Position numbers and translations under genes: made by a program
Part shown: piece after piece, positions 33,021 through 45,117 of the stretch
How the letters are laid out: every line of letters begins with the position of its first letter
Numbering within the stretch: position 1 is the first letter of the stretch
Notes under the pieces: generated by a model
What the model saw: only the letters and a program-made list of their open reading frames with translations
Database searches by the model: none
What the model was told of the DNA's origin: nothing
Assembly (NCBI GenBank): GCA_037176885.1
Contig: JAWWNJ010000031.1
Span: 620,001 to 684,000, forward strand
DNA from: Favolaschia claudopus
Lineage: Eukaryota > Basidiomycota > Agaricomycetes > Agaricales > Mycenaceae
DNA: 64,000 nt
Direction of reading: 5' to 3'

Positions 33021-34046
33021 ATGTCGACCCCTGCAGCTTCCATCCGCGATGCTAATGACCCTTTCTCCCCACTCTCAAACGCGGACAACCCCCCAGACAT
33101 AATTCTTCGATCCTCAGACCTCGTAGACTTCCACGTCCACAAGTCTATCCTGTCCTTTGCCTCCACCTTCTTCAAAGACATGTTCCTGTTGCCCGAGGGG
33201 CCCAACGTGGTGAAAGATGGGAAAGCCGTCGCTCCCCTTCCCGAACGCAGCGAAGTCGCCAACATTCTCCTCGCGTTGTGCTACCCGCGCTCCATTTGTA
33301 TCGACACCTTCCTCGATCTCGACGGTGTGGACGACGCCTACGAGGCCGCGGACAAATACCAGATCTCGGGTGGGCAGGCAGTACTCGAACGGCTGCTGGA
33401 CGAACCGCGCTTTCTGGAGAAGGAGCCGCACCGCGTCTTTGCCATTGCGTGCCACAGAGGGTTGGAAAGGCAGGCGAAAGCAGCGGCCATGGCCACTCTC
33501 AAGCTTCCTGCTTTTATCCCCAACATTCGGGTGCCGGAATTCAATTCGATTTCAGCGTTGAAAGTTCGTCAATTGGAGGAATTTCGATACCAGTGTTCGC
33601 AATTCATGGCACAATTCCTCGCAGAGCAAAGTAGCGCTCTTGACACCGAAGATCGCGATCCTGACCCCTTCACGCCATTCGACGGAGTCTGGTGGAACAC
33701 GGTGGACCACGGCAAAGGTTGCGGCCCCACTTTCTACGAGGGTACTATGTACCCCGCCCGGTGGATTAGCGCCCACATGGCCGATGTCACGCTCGTTGCA
33801 GAGGTTCGCCCGGATATTGAATCAGTGTCCACGGCCTTGCGGACAATCAAACAGCCGATCCTCGATTCCATGTCCACTTGTTCCGTCTGTCTGAAGGGTG
33901 CATCGGCTTCTCTCTCAAGTTTGGCGCACGTCCTACAACGCCAGACCACTGCGGCGCAAAAACAGGTAGAAACCTTTCTTCCACTGTATGCCTGTAAACT
34001 TACACCACTCTTTCAGCTCCTTGCAAAGGACTCGTTCGCTAGCTAG
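33021..34046 (+). CDS. BTB/POZ domain protein, copy d
   Basis: Intact from MSTPAASIRDANDPFSPLSN. BTB core: PPDIILRSSDLVDFHVHKSI, LSFASTFFKDMFLLPEGPNV and VANILLALCYPRS. The second half has YEAADKYQISGGQAVLERLL, RVFAIACHRGLERQAKAAAM, GVWWNTVDHGKGCGPTF and the CxxC element MSTCSVCLKGASASLSSL. A 51-bp GT–AG intron (33966–34016) precedes the last exon LLAKDSFAS; it is open in frame, so both forms share the stop. Close partner of the gene at 45118–46159 on the opposite arm and of the frameshifted copy at 28830. Confidence 0.82.
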   Translation: MSTPAASIRDANDPFSPLSNADNPPDIILRSSDLVDFHVHKSILSFASTFFKDMFLLPEGPNVVKDGKAVAPLPERSEVANILLALCYPRSICIDTFLDLDGVDDAYEAADKYQISGGQAVLERLLDEPRFLEKEPHRVFAIACHRGLERQAKAAAMATLKLPAFIPNIRVPEFNSISALKVRQLEEFRYQCSQFMAQFLAEQSSALDTEDRDPDPFTPFDGVWWNTVDHGKGCGPTFYEGTMYPARWISAHMADVTLVAEVRPDIESVSTALRTIKQPILDSMSTCSVCLKGASASLSSLAHVLQRQTTAAQKQVETFLPLYACKLTPLFQLLAKDSFAS

Positions 34047-34755
34047 CTAGACCACTGTTCAGGATTGTTGCTGAATGAGGACGAAAAGTGACCATAATGT
34101 AACACGGAATTTGAGTCATAGCTTCAATACTACTGGTAGCAGCGCTTGTTCATCCAATTCGAAAGATTCCTCCTTCTGATTGAGTCGGATACTGGACCTC
34201 GGATCGCAGTAAAAATGACAGATTAAGAAAGCGTTATATAGATGTGTGACGACGTGGCCAGCGCAAGAGCCCGAAAATAATTTCTGCGGTCAAGTTGTTG
34301 AGAATGTGTCGGCACGAGGACAGTAGACGGTCTAAACGGCTGTAGCGTGCGCTACAAGGGAGGCTTGACCATTGAAAAAGTGAGACACGAGAGATGATGG
34401 TGGTATGAAATCGACGTTGTCAACAAGGCCAGATAGCAGACACTGTGCAGGATGGAAGAGTTTGTGGAGTACAAAGCTTCAAACCGCCAGATCCGGGGGT
34501 AGCATTGAACGGACGAGGAATTGAAGGGCTCAGTCAGCCTTGCAATTAGCAGCGCGCCGATTCTTGGGACCGATTGTTGCAGCCGATTCTTGAGGCCGAT
34601 GTTGGTACGCGTATACGGGAGGATTTCTTGGCTTCCCAAAAATTACTAATCCGAGTTGTCTGCCTGAGTCTCCGGTTATCCATACCCGAACCCGACGGTT
34701 TCCGTAGTGGATCTTATAAATTCGCCCCGCTCAACCTTGCATCTGAACACCTACC
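34047..34755. other. Intergenic region; inner edge of left arm
   Basis: Homology to the other arm ends near 34138. The rest is the promoter region of ABM gene 3. Small frames here are not convincing. Confidence 0.45.
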
Positions 34756-35137
34756 ATGACTTACACCCTCCTCGTGAACATCTACAGCCAGGCAGGCAAA
34801 GAGGCTGAAGTCAAAGCTATCTTGGCCCAGGCAGCCGGCATCTATATCAAGGATAAGGGTACCCTAGCGTGGTTCGTCATGCAGGATGCAAAGGATCCCA
34901 CATCGTTTGCGATCGTCGAGCGGTACGAGCAGGAGAGTGTAAGTCCGAGCTTTCGTCGTGTGCGCTTGTGGGCGATTCAAGGTTGAATGATTTCTGTGAT
35001 TCTGCTTGTAGGACGTGGAAACACACCACGCGAACCCGCATTACAGCGAGGTGCCTAAATTGTTGGGTCCGGTGGTGGATCCTGCGAGGCCACCGAAGAT
35101 TTCTTATTACAATGAGTTTGAGCCCAGCAATGCGTAG
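34756..35137 (+). CDS. Small ABM-domain protein, paralogue 3
   Basis: Exons 34756–34938 (61 codons) and 35012–35137 join in phase 0, giving 102 residues. MTYTLLVNIYSQAGKEAEVK, GTLAWFVMQDAKDPTSFAIV and ERYEQES, then DVETHHANPHYSEVPKLLGP and KISYYNEFEP, align throughout with the other two ABM proteins. It is closer to paralogue 1 (MQDAKDPT, VERYEQ). Small dimeric alpha/beta-barrel fold, probable oxygenase-like or ligand-binding role, substrate unknown. Confidence 0.82.
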
Positions 35138-35351
35138 ATGTGAGACGGGTGGGATAAACGCTGGTGCATGTAGATAGGATTCGGTGACATGGTCGTTATA
35201 TGGGACCGGTTTGCTTGAGATTCTGAATGTATAAGTACTGCGCAAATTTGCAGAGAAAGATAGTCGTTGGCGAAGTTCAATAGAATGTCAAGGAAGGACA
35301 GATGATAACGTAATTATTTCGACTCGCGTTTGGAACTCATGCTGTCCTCTC

Positions 35352-38300
35352 ATGGCTCTACAGCAACCCCCATCGCTCGTCGGCGACGTCCTCGAGCGTA
35401 CAACCACCTCAAAGCCCCCAATTCATCCCCATAATTCGCCATTCTCGCAGGGACCATCCAAAACCGGGTTTCCTCAGGCGCAGCATCGATCTCAGAAGAA
35501 GAGTGCCTTTGCGCGTGCAAGAGAGGCGGCTAACGCGAATACAGACAAGCGCGTCGTCGACCATGCCCCCGTAGTTGTGCCCGCAAAATCTTCCGTGGTC
35601 AGCGAGAAGGCAAAGGCACAAGATGAGCCTCAAATGGAAGACGACTGGCGCGCACAAATGAGTCGCGAGAACGAACTACGCGTCGGTGCGATGAGCGAGA
35701 AAGAACGCGAAGAGGAGCGTACAGAAATATTGGAGCGGTTTGGGCCAGGGATTGGCGATCTGCTCAAGAAAGTACGCGAAGCTAGGACGTCTAAACCTAG
35801 TGGGCATAGTCTCTTCATGTCAGGTATCAATATTCATATCTTCCAGCGCCGATACCTTCAGCGCTCTCTACACCGTCTAGCACACGCCCGGCTAGTCGTG
35901 CCTCGAAACAACTTAGATTTGCAGAGGTAATGCCTAGCGATGTACATGTCTACGAATCTGCTCCATCGTCGCCACGCAAAAAAGCTCTAGCTCTCCCGCC
36001 GCCAGATGCTGACGACCCTGGCGTCGTCTCTCTAGGGAAATTAACCCCCAAGGTCTCTATGGAACCAGCTCTCCCCCCGCCAGATACCGCCGACGTCTCT
36101 ATGGACCCAGAACCTGAGGAAGGTACACCAGAATACATCCGCCGCCGTTTCTTCCCCTCCGCACCCGCACATAACCCCGACCTCGCTTGGATGGAAGACG
36201 CCGCTCCATCTTCGTCCGCGCCTCCCCCCGACTTGCTGCGTTTTGACTTGTCAGGCAACCCTTTGGCCGCACCCTTACATTCCTCTCTTCCAACGCATCT
36301 CGGCCTACACCACCACGCGCCGGACGCGGACGGCAAGCAACGCGCCGGCTATACGCTTCCGGATGTGTTCACCACCGCCCACTCGAGTGTACGTGCCCAG
36401 CGGGTGGCTGGCATGCGGATGCTTGCTGGGGTTGCGCGATGGGGAGGCGCTGTAGCGCGGGGGGATGCCGATCTCGTTCCCGGCGCCATGAAAGCCACCG
36501 AAATTGGAGATGTCAAGGCCCGCGTGCTTGTTGCGGGGATCGGTGCCCTGGCTGAGCGAGGCGCTCTCGGCGTACATGCTGTAGAGGTGGTATGGGAGTG
36601 CGTTGTGGGAAGCGAAGAGGTTTCGTTGCAGGGAGGTGTCGAGCTGGGCAAAAAGGAAGACGATTTCCCGCTCAAACAACTTCTCCCGCAAATGGTTGCA
36701 GCACTTACTATCCAATCCGAATCGCCCGACTCGTCGACCTCGTCCCGGATCCTTGCGATTTTGGATCGGTTGGCGCGGCACACAAACGAAATTGCGACGG
36801 AAATCGTTTCCACACCTAATCTGATTACTTTGTTGTTCCGTACCTTCCTCCTGACGGACCCTTCAACCGCTAATCCTGCGGCGCTGGATCTCTTGATAAC
36901 TCTGGCATCGTCAACCCACTCTAACGCTCAATTACTCACACCGCCTGCCGACGCCCCTCTGCGTTTCGTTGCAACACTACCGCCCGAGGGTTCCGCTGTC
37001 CTCCTCACTAAAACTCTAACATTCTACAAAACCCTTGCCGAGTACGGGCTTTACGCACACGTCGCGAGCACTGCGCACCTGCAACTCGCCGCTCTCACGC
37101 AGTATCTCGTAGCTCAAGAGGACACTAAATCGAAAGACCACAATGCGCTCCGTGTCGCGTGGCTTCAGGCGCTCGAAGGCTGGATTGTCTGTGCGACGGA
37201 TCCGCATGCGACGACGCCGGAGCACGATATACTGTGGAGTCAGGTGGTTGCGTGGGGATGGGGGCAGGACGTTCTTGCCATTCGAGAGCGGTTGAGCGTC
37301 GAGGAGGAGGATTGGGAGACGTGGACTGCGGTTTGGCGGGCGGAATCTGCGTGGTTGGAAGGTGCGCGGGTGAATGGTGTGCGCGGTGGGGAGGCGGAAC
37401 GGTTAGCGTGTGTGGCTGCGGTGAAAGATGGGTTCGATGGCGAGGAGGGCGAGGAGCATAGGGTTGTCGGTGGTGCTTTGAGTGCCTTTGCTGCTGCGTT
37501 GAAGGATTCTGGGACGGGGGGAGTTGCGAAGTTACGGGCTCTGAGTCGGAGTGCTTTGGTACTCGCTGCGGCGATGCGCCTGTGGCTTGCGTGTCTCCCA
37601 CCTGCTGCCGACGGCCCTTTGTCTGTGCCGCCGTTTAGCCTGCCGTTTGCCCGTCTCTCGGATCTTTGTGCGCAGCTCGTCAGCGCCCCCCTTTGGAACG
37701 GCATGCGGAAGAGCAGCTCCGGCTACGTCCTATATCGACCGCTCGCTCATCTTCTGGCGATCTATCTACGCTTTTCGCAGAGACTCCCTGACGTGTCGCA
37801 GGACGCATGGATGGCGCAGGCGTTGAGTGTTTTGACACGTCTGATGCCTGGCGAGGAGGAATGTGCCGTTCGAGCGGTGGAGGAGCTGCTGGGGTTGGTG
37901 ACGCCGGAGTGGGCGGCTGCGCGGAGTTTGACTGTCGGTGTTCCCCAGGATCTGTGGGATCGAGGCGGGGTTGGGATACTCAGACCTTTTCTCGTTCATG
38001 CCGTGCACCCTCGGGAGGAAGGGCTTGTTGGGCCGTGGTGTGCGACGCCTGGATCTATCAAGCACGTTGCGACGCTCCGGCTACCTCCGGCTGCTTCGGT
38101 GCAGCGTCAACGCGATCATGGACTCCCATTGAGGCGCGACTGGACTCTATCCCCCCTCGACCATCTCTTACGGTCGGGCACTTCAGCTGTTTTCAGTAAT
38201 TTGCCTGCTGGCTGGGACGCGTCGGAGGTGGATGTGACGCGTGCCGCGCTCCTTCTGACGAAGATCGGGCGTGAGTTGACGTCGCGGTATTCGTTTGCGG

Positions 38301-39151
38301 AGTTTGTGTTGAGTAGGGAGGAAGCTGTGTTTGGGTGTATGAAGGTGTTTATGCTTGAACATGGGCAGTCTCATGGTGATTCCAGCGAGGAAGTGTTCCG
38401 TGACGCGGTCGTTGGTCGTCTCATGAACGATGTACTTGCGCCATATACAGTCGCTGCGTCGTCGTCTGTTGTGACCCACCCATCGTCGCCCGTGGTTCCC
38501 TCGCCGCCGACGCAACCGAATTTAGAGGACGTCGCGATTGGCTTCCTGGGTACTGGGACGCCGTTCTACCAGTACTACACCGACTTTGTCGCCTTGTACG
38601 ACGCCATCTCGTTTGCGCATCCGACATTTGCGCGGCTCCTGCTCCCGCCAACGGCTATGTGCTACGCGGTGGACTACCGACGCCATCTATGGAACGACTT
38701 CGCGCACGTTCTGAAGAGCGTTCGGACTGAACCCGGGGACGTCGTTGCGGGTAACCTGGGCGAGTATCTGTGGCCGGTAGAGACCGAGGCACAGATGCTT
38801 GGTGCGTATCTTCGTGCGTTGGTGAGGAGCGGTGGGGATGGGCTGCATGGGTTCTTGAGAATGGTGGCCGTACATCATGTTGCGTGCAATGTGTGGCCGG
38901 ATTTGAGAGAGAATGGGGCTGGAGCGGGAGCGGAGGAGCGGGCGGAGAAGTTGATGAGGGTTGTGTTGGACCAGGGAGAGATGCAGGTTGTGAGGGATGT
39001 GGTGTTGTATCGACAAGTTGGGGAGGGACGGGTGCGGGTGCCGCCTGAATGTTTTGAGTTGAACGACGAGATCAAGAGGGAGAGACTGGGATATGTTGAA
39101 CGGGTGGGTGGGGTGGCATTGGTAGGGAGAGTCGAAGGGCTGTTACAATGA
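35352..39151 (+). CDS. RPAP1-like RNA polymerase II-associated protein
   Basis: Two exons, most likely 35352–35799 and 35847–39151, give about 1250 residues. The N-terminal RPAP1 motif is ENELRVGAMSEKEREEERTE followed by ILERFGPGIGDLLKK. A second conserved block lies in exon 2: LRFAEVMPSDVHVYESAPSS, RFFPSAPAHNPDLAWME, LRFDLSGNPL, then HHHAPDADGKQRAGYTLPDV and ARSV-like QRVAGMRMLAG. The remainder is a long helical-repeat-like region with many Ala/Leu helices. RPAP1 (yeast Rba50) helps assemble and import RNA polymerase II. The donor GTGGGC at 35800 is chosen because the alternative (35824) would make a 23-bp intron. Confidence 0.88.
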
Positions 39152-39446
39152 ATTCAAGTGTAATTTCTACATGTATTGTGTGGATCTAATTTGATATTGA
39201 ACCAAAGTAAAGCAAACACGCTGTCTTATCTTTACTTCGACCAAGCTTCGACTCTGAAATAAGAATGAATGTTCTCTGAGACTCTCTTTCAATGAAATAG
39301 AACGGTGGTAGCGATGTACACTTGAATTCATATGCTCTCCACCAAACTCCCAGCGACTCCGTAATGTCACGCACGTTCATCGATTATCCATCTCGCCACA
39401 GTATTTTTTTCTTCTTGTCCTCCTCTTTCATGGCCCTTAGCTAGCA

Positions 39447-40812
39447 ATGCTCACCGGAACTGGTATCAAGGTCTTCTCGGGTCTGTCTACCTGCTCTCTA
39501 CACCCTCCATACTCAACCACTCCTAGGGACGAGTCACCCCGAGCTCGCCGAAATCATCGCCCGCCGGTGCGCACCCTTTTTTCTGCGGGTCGTGTGCCAG
39601 ACTGAACCCCGCCTGTTAGCATCGGTCTTTCCCTCTCTCAGGCTGAAATAACCAAGAACAGCATCGGCGAAACCAACGTCCGCATCGGTGGTGCGTTGCT
39701 GGCGTTTTTCTCTTGCGCAGGTGGAGCTTGTGATTCCTGATGCACGACATTGGCGAGCAGAATCCGTCCGCGAAGACGACGTGTACATCGTCAACACAGG
39801 ATGCGGCGCCGTCAACACCTCGCTCATGGAGCTCTGCATCATGATTCACGCCTGCAAAATCGCGAGCGCTAAACGCATCACCGCTGTCATCCCCCTGTTC
39901 CCCTACGCCCGCCAGGACAAGAAAGACAAGAGCCGCGCGCCGATCACCGCGAAACTCGTAGCGAATATGCTCCAGCGCTCGGGGTGCGACCATGTTATTG
40001 TGCGTTACGTGCTACTATCATAATCAGTCTACTAAAATAACTTGATATTTGTGGGTCCCCAGACGATGGATCTACACGCCTCACAGATCCAGGGTTTCTT
40101 TGACGTTCCGGTGGACAAGTGCGTCTGCTTCATAATGCTTTGTGTCTGCGAGTAACTCAACTTGTGCATACAGTGTAAGCAAACTGTGTCTTGTTCCCTC
40201 TTGGTTGTCTGTTGTTCTGATTCTGTTGTCACCCTCAGCTGTACGCCGAACCGTCCGTAATTCTGTACATCCGCACCCACTTCAACCTCGCCGACATCGT
40301 CATTGTCTCCCCCGACGCCGGAGGCGCCAAGCGGTGCGTCGTTCTCCCCCTCGGCGGTTTCTCTGATTGATCAAGACGAACGCAGCGCAACATCAATGGC
40401 GGACCGCCTGGGCGTCGACTTTGCTCTATTCCACAAAGAACGCAAAAAAGCCAACGAAGTCTCACGGATGGTCCTCGTCGGGCACTGCGCCAACAAAACC
40501 GCCATCCTCGTCGACGACATGGCGGACACCTGCGGCACGCTCGTCCTCGCCGCGTCGCATCTAGCGGAAGCCGGCGCCACGCGCATCTGCGCCATCGTCA
40601 CGCACGGGATTCTCTCCGGCAACGCTCTGGCGAACGTGGAGGGGAGCAAGCTCGAGAAGCTGATTGTGACGAATACGTTGCCGCAGAAGGAGAATATAGA
40701 GAAGTGTAAGAAGATTGAGGTGATTGATATTGGGGCGGTGCTTGGGGAGGTGATTAGACGGAGTCATTATGGGGAGAGTGTGAGCAAGTTGTTCCATGAG
40801 GTGCCGTATTGA
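39447..40812 (+). CDS. Ribose-phosphate pyrophosphokinase (PRPP synthetase)
   Basis: Makes PRPP from ribose-5-phosphate and ATP for nucleotide, His and Trp synthesis. A multi-exon gene starts [12 protein letters not shown], joins to [13 protein letters not shown], then [60 protein letters not shown] and [11 protein letters not shown]. It then joins to [20 protein letters not shown], the PRPP-binding loop [14 protein letters not shown] and a C-terminus ending LFHEVPY. Introns occur for example at 39480–39526, 40003–40062 and 40335–40386. All catalytic landmarks are present. Confidence 0.93.
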
Positions 40813-40960
40813 GGAAGGATGGTTAGGGATATAGAGAACATATGTATATGTATTATTTTACGACTGACTCACTCGAGGACTTTCTTGAATAGATGAAGGG
40901 TGTGTGGTTATTGAAATCGCGTGAAATGATGTACAAGTGGATAAGTAGATGACCTGAAAA

Positions 40961-42793
40961 TTATTCGTCGTCCTGATCTTCCCTGTTCTCCATCGGCGGC
41001 CAGAAACTCGTTATACCACCATCGTCGTCGTCTTGGTCTCCTCCTCCGTCTTTCGCATTGGGCCGCAATATCTTGACCGCCTCCCAGAAGACGCGTTCTG
41101 CATGCTCTGCAGCTGCATCGCCCGCGTCGGGGAGGGGCAGAATCGGCGGGAGGGGCGCAGGCGCGAGGTGTGCTGCTGTTGGCTCGGAAGTCGAACTGGG
41201 AGGGACTTCCGCCGGTTCTTGGGGGTCATCAGGAGGAGAAGGATGCTGAATGTAGAACGTCGTGAAGAGCGGTGTGATGGGTGTATCGACGTCGTCTGCG
41301 GGGAGGGCGAGTATTGCGTTGAGGTAGGGTTGTACGAGGGTTTCGGGGTTGGGATTGGGGGGAGAGGAAGAGGCGAGGAGGGGGAGGGCGAGGTAGAGGA
41401 TCCCTGGTGTACGTGAATTTAGACTGAAGAAAAAAGGAAAGAGAAGACGGAGACGAACATTTTCCTTTAGGGCAGGAGAGGGTGTTTTCGCCTGTGAGGA
41501 GGGCGGTGGCGGCGGCTGTGGAGGAGCCGTTGGTGAAGGAGGAAGGGGGGAAGACGAGGACGGCGGTGTCGAGGACTGGGGGCGAGGGCGGAGGTATGGA
41601 AGAGGAATTGTCTGGTGAAGGTGCGGATTCATCTGTGATGGGTTCTGCGGGGATTTCGTTGTCGTCGGGAGGAGGGGGAAGTTCGCCGAGGGCAAGTGGG
41701 CGGTCAATGATGGCGATACAGCGAGCGACGTCGCAGGTGGTTGATTGGGCGGAGAAGGAGGCGGAGGACGAGGACGGGGGATTGACTGGTGTTGGTTGCG
41801 AAGGGAGGGAGTATTCCGGAGACGAGATGAGGAGGGAGCAGGAGAGTGGTTCGGGGAATTCTTCGAAATGGAGGATGTGTTTGGGGGGTGAGGCGGAGAG
41901 GGATTTGACGGGTTTGCCGAGGATGTAGACGCCGCCGCTGACGGCTGCGGTGCGGCAGAAGCCTTGGGCGATTTCGCCTGCGCTGCCGTAGTGCCCGACG
42001 AGGAAGGGGGAGGTACCGTAGCGACCGGCGGAGCGGAGGTAGCGGCGCAGACGATGGAGGGCTGGTAATGTCGGGTCTGCTCTCAATTAGTATACGGAGA
42101 GAGTGAAAGCAAAAGACGCATACCAGTTGGGGAAAGGCAGTAAGCTAAGGCGTAGACAATGGCGTTTATCATGTCGTCGGTGAGCGAAAAGACGGTTTTG
42201 AGATACTCAGGGAACGGCGTGTCAGCATGTCCCTCTAATTCTTTCTTATCTTCAAACTCCCCAGCAGCAAACATCAAAAAGCGCATGAGACGACGCTTGT
42301 CCAGCAACGAGATTTCCTTGCTCTTGAAGACATCTTCCTTGCTGCCTGGTACAAGCTTGACGATGCCAGAGGGATCGTAGACACACACGCGTTCAATCAT
42401 GCGGAATCCGCCGTACCTGGCGACGCCGGAGGCAATCAGTGAGTCGATGAGAGGACCCGTGGATGGAATGAGCGACGGTGCGAGGGAGATTGAGAATGCA
42501 CGCGACTGCGCGAGAGTGTCCGCAGAGCGCGAGAACGAGCTGAACGCGGTTGTTGGTGTGTTCTGCCATTGAACTAGCTCTTCGAAGGATAGACTTGCGT
42601 CGTGTGCGCCGTAGTAAGGGTTGTGGTCGATGTGCGCGACTTTGAAACCAGCTTTGGAGAGAGCGCTGCAATTTGTCTGAGATTTTCAAGAGATTATTGG
42701 GGATTTTGTTTTGTGCGCTCACGCGGCGACGATGGAGTTTGTCAGCCCAGTGCCGAGGACGATAACGTCGAACGCCCCTTCGTCAACGCTCAT
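40961..42793 (-). CDS. Rab escort protein (REP/Mrs6) of the GDI superfamily
   Basis: Presents newly made Rab GTPases to geranylgeranyl transferase II. It starts MSVDEGAFDVIVLGTGLTNS with the FAD-like GxGxxx loop of the GDI/REP fold. Then come GFKVAHIDHNPYYGAHDASL, the REP-specific SLAPSLIPSTGPLIDSLIAS, GGFRMIERVCVYDPSG, RRLMRFLMFAAGEFEDK, GTSPFLVGHYGSAGEIAQGF and CRTAAVSGGVYILGKPV. A long acidic/Pro-rich insert and tail (DDDDGGITSFWPP) end the protein. Larger than Rab-GDI, as expected for REP. Several introns (for example near 42070–42120 and 41410–41460). Convergent with PRPP synthetase and divergent from NMD3. Confidence 0.88.
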
Positions 42794-42979
42794 CGCGACT
42801 AATCGTCGGTCACAAACGCGTTACACTCGCTGATCTGATTCCAATTTTTATCTCTCGGCTCCGTCCCCGCTTGCTGACAAAAAATCCAAAATTCTCGTCC
42901 TCTGCTCTCTAATCAGTCTACCGCGATATAAAGGGCTGCATCGGGGCTGTAAGACAACGAAAACCGCACCAAAATCGAT

Positions 42980-44956
42980 ATGGAATTCATTCCTGGACCG
43001 GCTGTTCACCAAATTCTCTGTGCGGATTGCGGTATGTCTCTTTCATGTGGACATTTCGGTTCCCCGACTTAGACGATCTGTAGGGACACCAATTACCCCC
43101 AATTCAGCCAATCTATGTGTAGCATGTCTTAGAAATTCGTAAGTTCGTTTGATATGGTGTCGGGACATCTCAATGAGTTTGCTCGGGGCAGCGTAGATAT
43201 TACTGAGGGTATTCCAAAGCAAGGTTAGATTCATGAAGGATGTTGGTGGGCTTTTCGTGACTTGATTCCCCAGCCTCCGTATCATTTTGCCGCAACTGCG
43301 AGCGGTTCCTCTCTCCTCCGCAAACCTGGACACTTGCGCGACCAGAATCTTCCGAATTACTGTCCATATGTCTCAAGAAACTCAAGGGCCTCAATAAAGT
43401 ACGCTTGACGGAGGCACATTTCATCTGGACCGAGCCGCACTCCAAACGGCTGCGTGTATCGATGACCATTCAGAAGGAGGTGCGCACGATCTTATTCGTA
43501 CATTTCCTTCAACTGAAAAGTACGCAGGTTCTGACCAACACCATCCTGGAACAAACATTCGAATTAGAGTATCTCGTGCAACACGGCCAGTGTCCCGATT
43601 GCGCAAAGCTCGCCGCCAAAAATACATGGAAAGCCCTTGTTCAAGTGCGACAAAAAGTGTCGCACAAGCGAACGTTCCTTTTCCTGGAACAGTTAATCCT
43701 GAAGCACGGCGCGCAAAAAGACACAATTTCCGTCAAGGAGGTCAGAGATGGGCTCGACTTTTTCTACAGCCAACGGAGCCATGCCATAAAAATGGTCGAA
43801 TTCCTGACCAGCGTTGTTCCGGTCAGGTAGGAGCTGCCTTTTTCCTGGCAAGATCGTGTTCATTCATTCCGCACACAGATCAAAATCATCTGAACAGTTA
43901 CTGTCGTCCGATACGCACACCAACACGGCCAATTACAAATTCACATACTCTGTCGAAATCGCCCCAATCTGCAAGGACGACCTGGTGTGCATCCCACTGA
44001 AATTAGCTCGATCGATGAGCAACATGAACCAGCTCGCCGTCTGCGCACGCATCGGCAACTCACTACAGCTGCTCGATCCGACGACTCTACAGGCGGCCGA
44101 TATATCCACTGCGGCATACTGGCGCACCCCATTCGAGAGTCTCGCAAGCGTATCAGATCTCGTTGAATTCACCGTCCTGGACATCGAGCCCGACGGCCGC
44201 TCGCGCGGGAAACACGTCCTCGCCGACGCACAAGTTGCCTTAGCGGGCGCCTTCCGCGCGCACAACCCCGACGACGACGCCGCGATGATGGACTACGACG
44301 GCGCCGGCGGCCGGGCGGCGCAGATCTACCACACCCGCACGCACCTCGGCGCAATCCTCCAGCCCGGCGACACGGTGCTCGGGTACCACCTCACCAACGC
44401 GAACTTCAACAACACGGACTACGCGGCGCTGCACGCGGACCGCCTCCCCGACATCGTGCTCGTGAAGAAGGCGTACCCGAACCGGCGGAAGAAGAACAAG
44501 GCGCGGAGCTGGCGGCTGCGGAGTATCGGCAAGGAGGCGGGTGAGGAGGGCGAGACGGGTGGGGGACGCGGAGTCGTGGGGAGGATGGGCGGGAGGGATC
44601 AGAAGAAGGTGGAGGAGGATTATGAGCTGTTTTTGCGCGATTTGGAGGAGGATCCGGAGATGCGGGGGGCGGTTAATCTGTATAAGGCGCAGCCGAGTGG
44701 GGGGGATGCGCGGATGGGGTCGGCGCCGGGGCAGGGTCAGTCGGGTGGGAAGAGGAGGGGACGGAAGGCGCAGTTTGCGATGGATGTGGATATGGTGGAT
44801 GAGGCGCCGCCTGAGCGGGTGCATGATGCCGTGCATGGAGAGGATGGTGATGAGGAAGAGGATGAGGCTGATTTCCCCGAAGTTAAACTCGACGAGTTGT
44901 TAGAAAACTTTGACGAGATGACGCTGGGAACTGGCGAGGAAGAGGTGGAGGTTTAA
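42980..44956 (+). CDS. NMD3-like 60S ribosomal export adaptor
   Basis: Starts MEFIPGPAVHQILCADCGTP and after an intron reads SANLCVACLRNS, giving the first CxxC pairs. A further zinc site is in FCRNCERFLSPP, then RLTEAHFIWTEPHSKRLRVS and FELEYLVQHGQCPDCAKLAA. The eIF5A-like and SH3-like parts follow (TYSVEIAPICKDDLVCIPLK). The acidic C-terminus (VKLDELLENFDEM) fits the leucine-rich nuclear export region. Nmd3 carries 60S subunits to Crm1. The downstream half is GC-rich with a Lys/Arg-rich linker (ARSWRLRSIGKEAGEE). At least four short introns. Divergent from the REP gene with about 190 bp between starts. Confidence 0.92.
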
Positions 44957-45117
44957 CAATAGCTTTTTACTTGGGTAATGTCTACGGTAGATCTTGTTTC
45001 TTTCTCATTGGATATTAACCAAGCTCTGCTAGTACATAGTATTGAAGCCATGATTCAAATATTGTGTTACATTCTGGTTACTTTCCGTCCTCATGCACCA
45101 ACAACCTTGACGGTGAA

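Larger units (their letters stand above)
30035..34138 (+). repeat. Left arm of a ~4.1 kb inverted segmental duplication
   Basis: Carries three BTB genes in the order b (MSAFQP type), c (MAAQT type), d (MSTPAA type). The right arm (45035–49262) carries the same three types with shared flanking DNA in inverted order. The left edge matches at the blocks upstream of gene b. The right edge continues past gene d through a shared TGAATGAGGACG-like block to a shared CTTCAATACTA block near 34135. Confidence 0.8.

Noticed and set aside
35824..35846. A 23-bp intron in RPAP1
   Set aside because: It would join the frames, but it is far below normal intron size. A 47-bp intron from 35800 with the same acceptor also keeps frame.
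35950..39075. Many long frames on both strands across 36–39 kb
   Set aside because: All overlap the single 1073-codon RPAP1 exon, which carries the conserved motifs; the others are GC-driven shadows.
41482..41928. + strand 148-codon frame rich in Glu/Gly
   Set aside because: Antisense of the Rab escort protein exon.
44169..44903. Arg-rich frames on both strands in 44.2–44.9 kb
   Set aside because: Shadows of the GC-rich 3' exon of NMD3.
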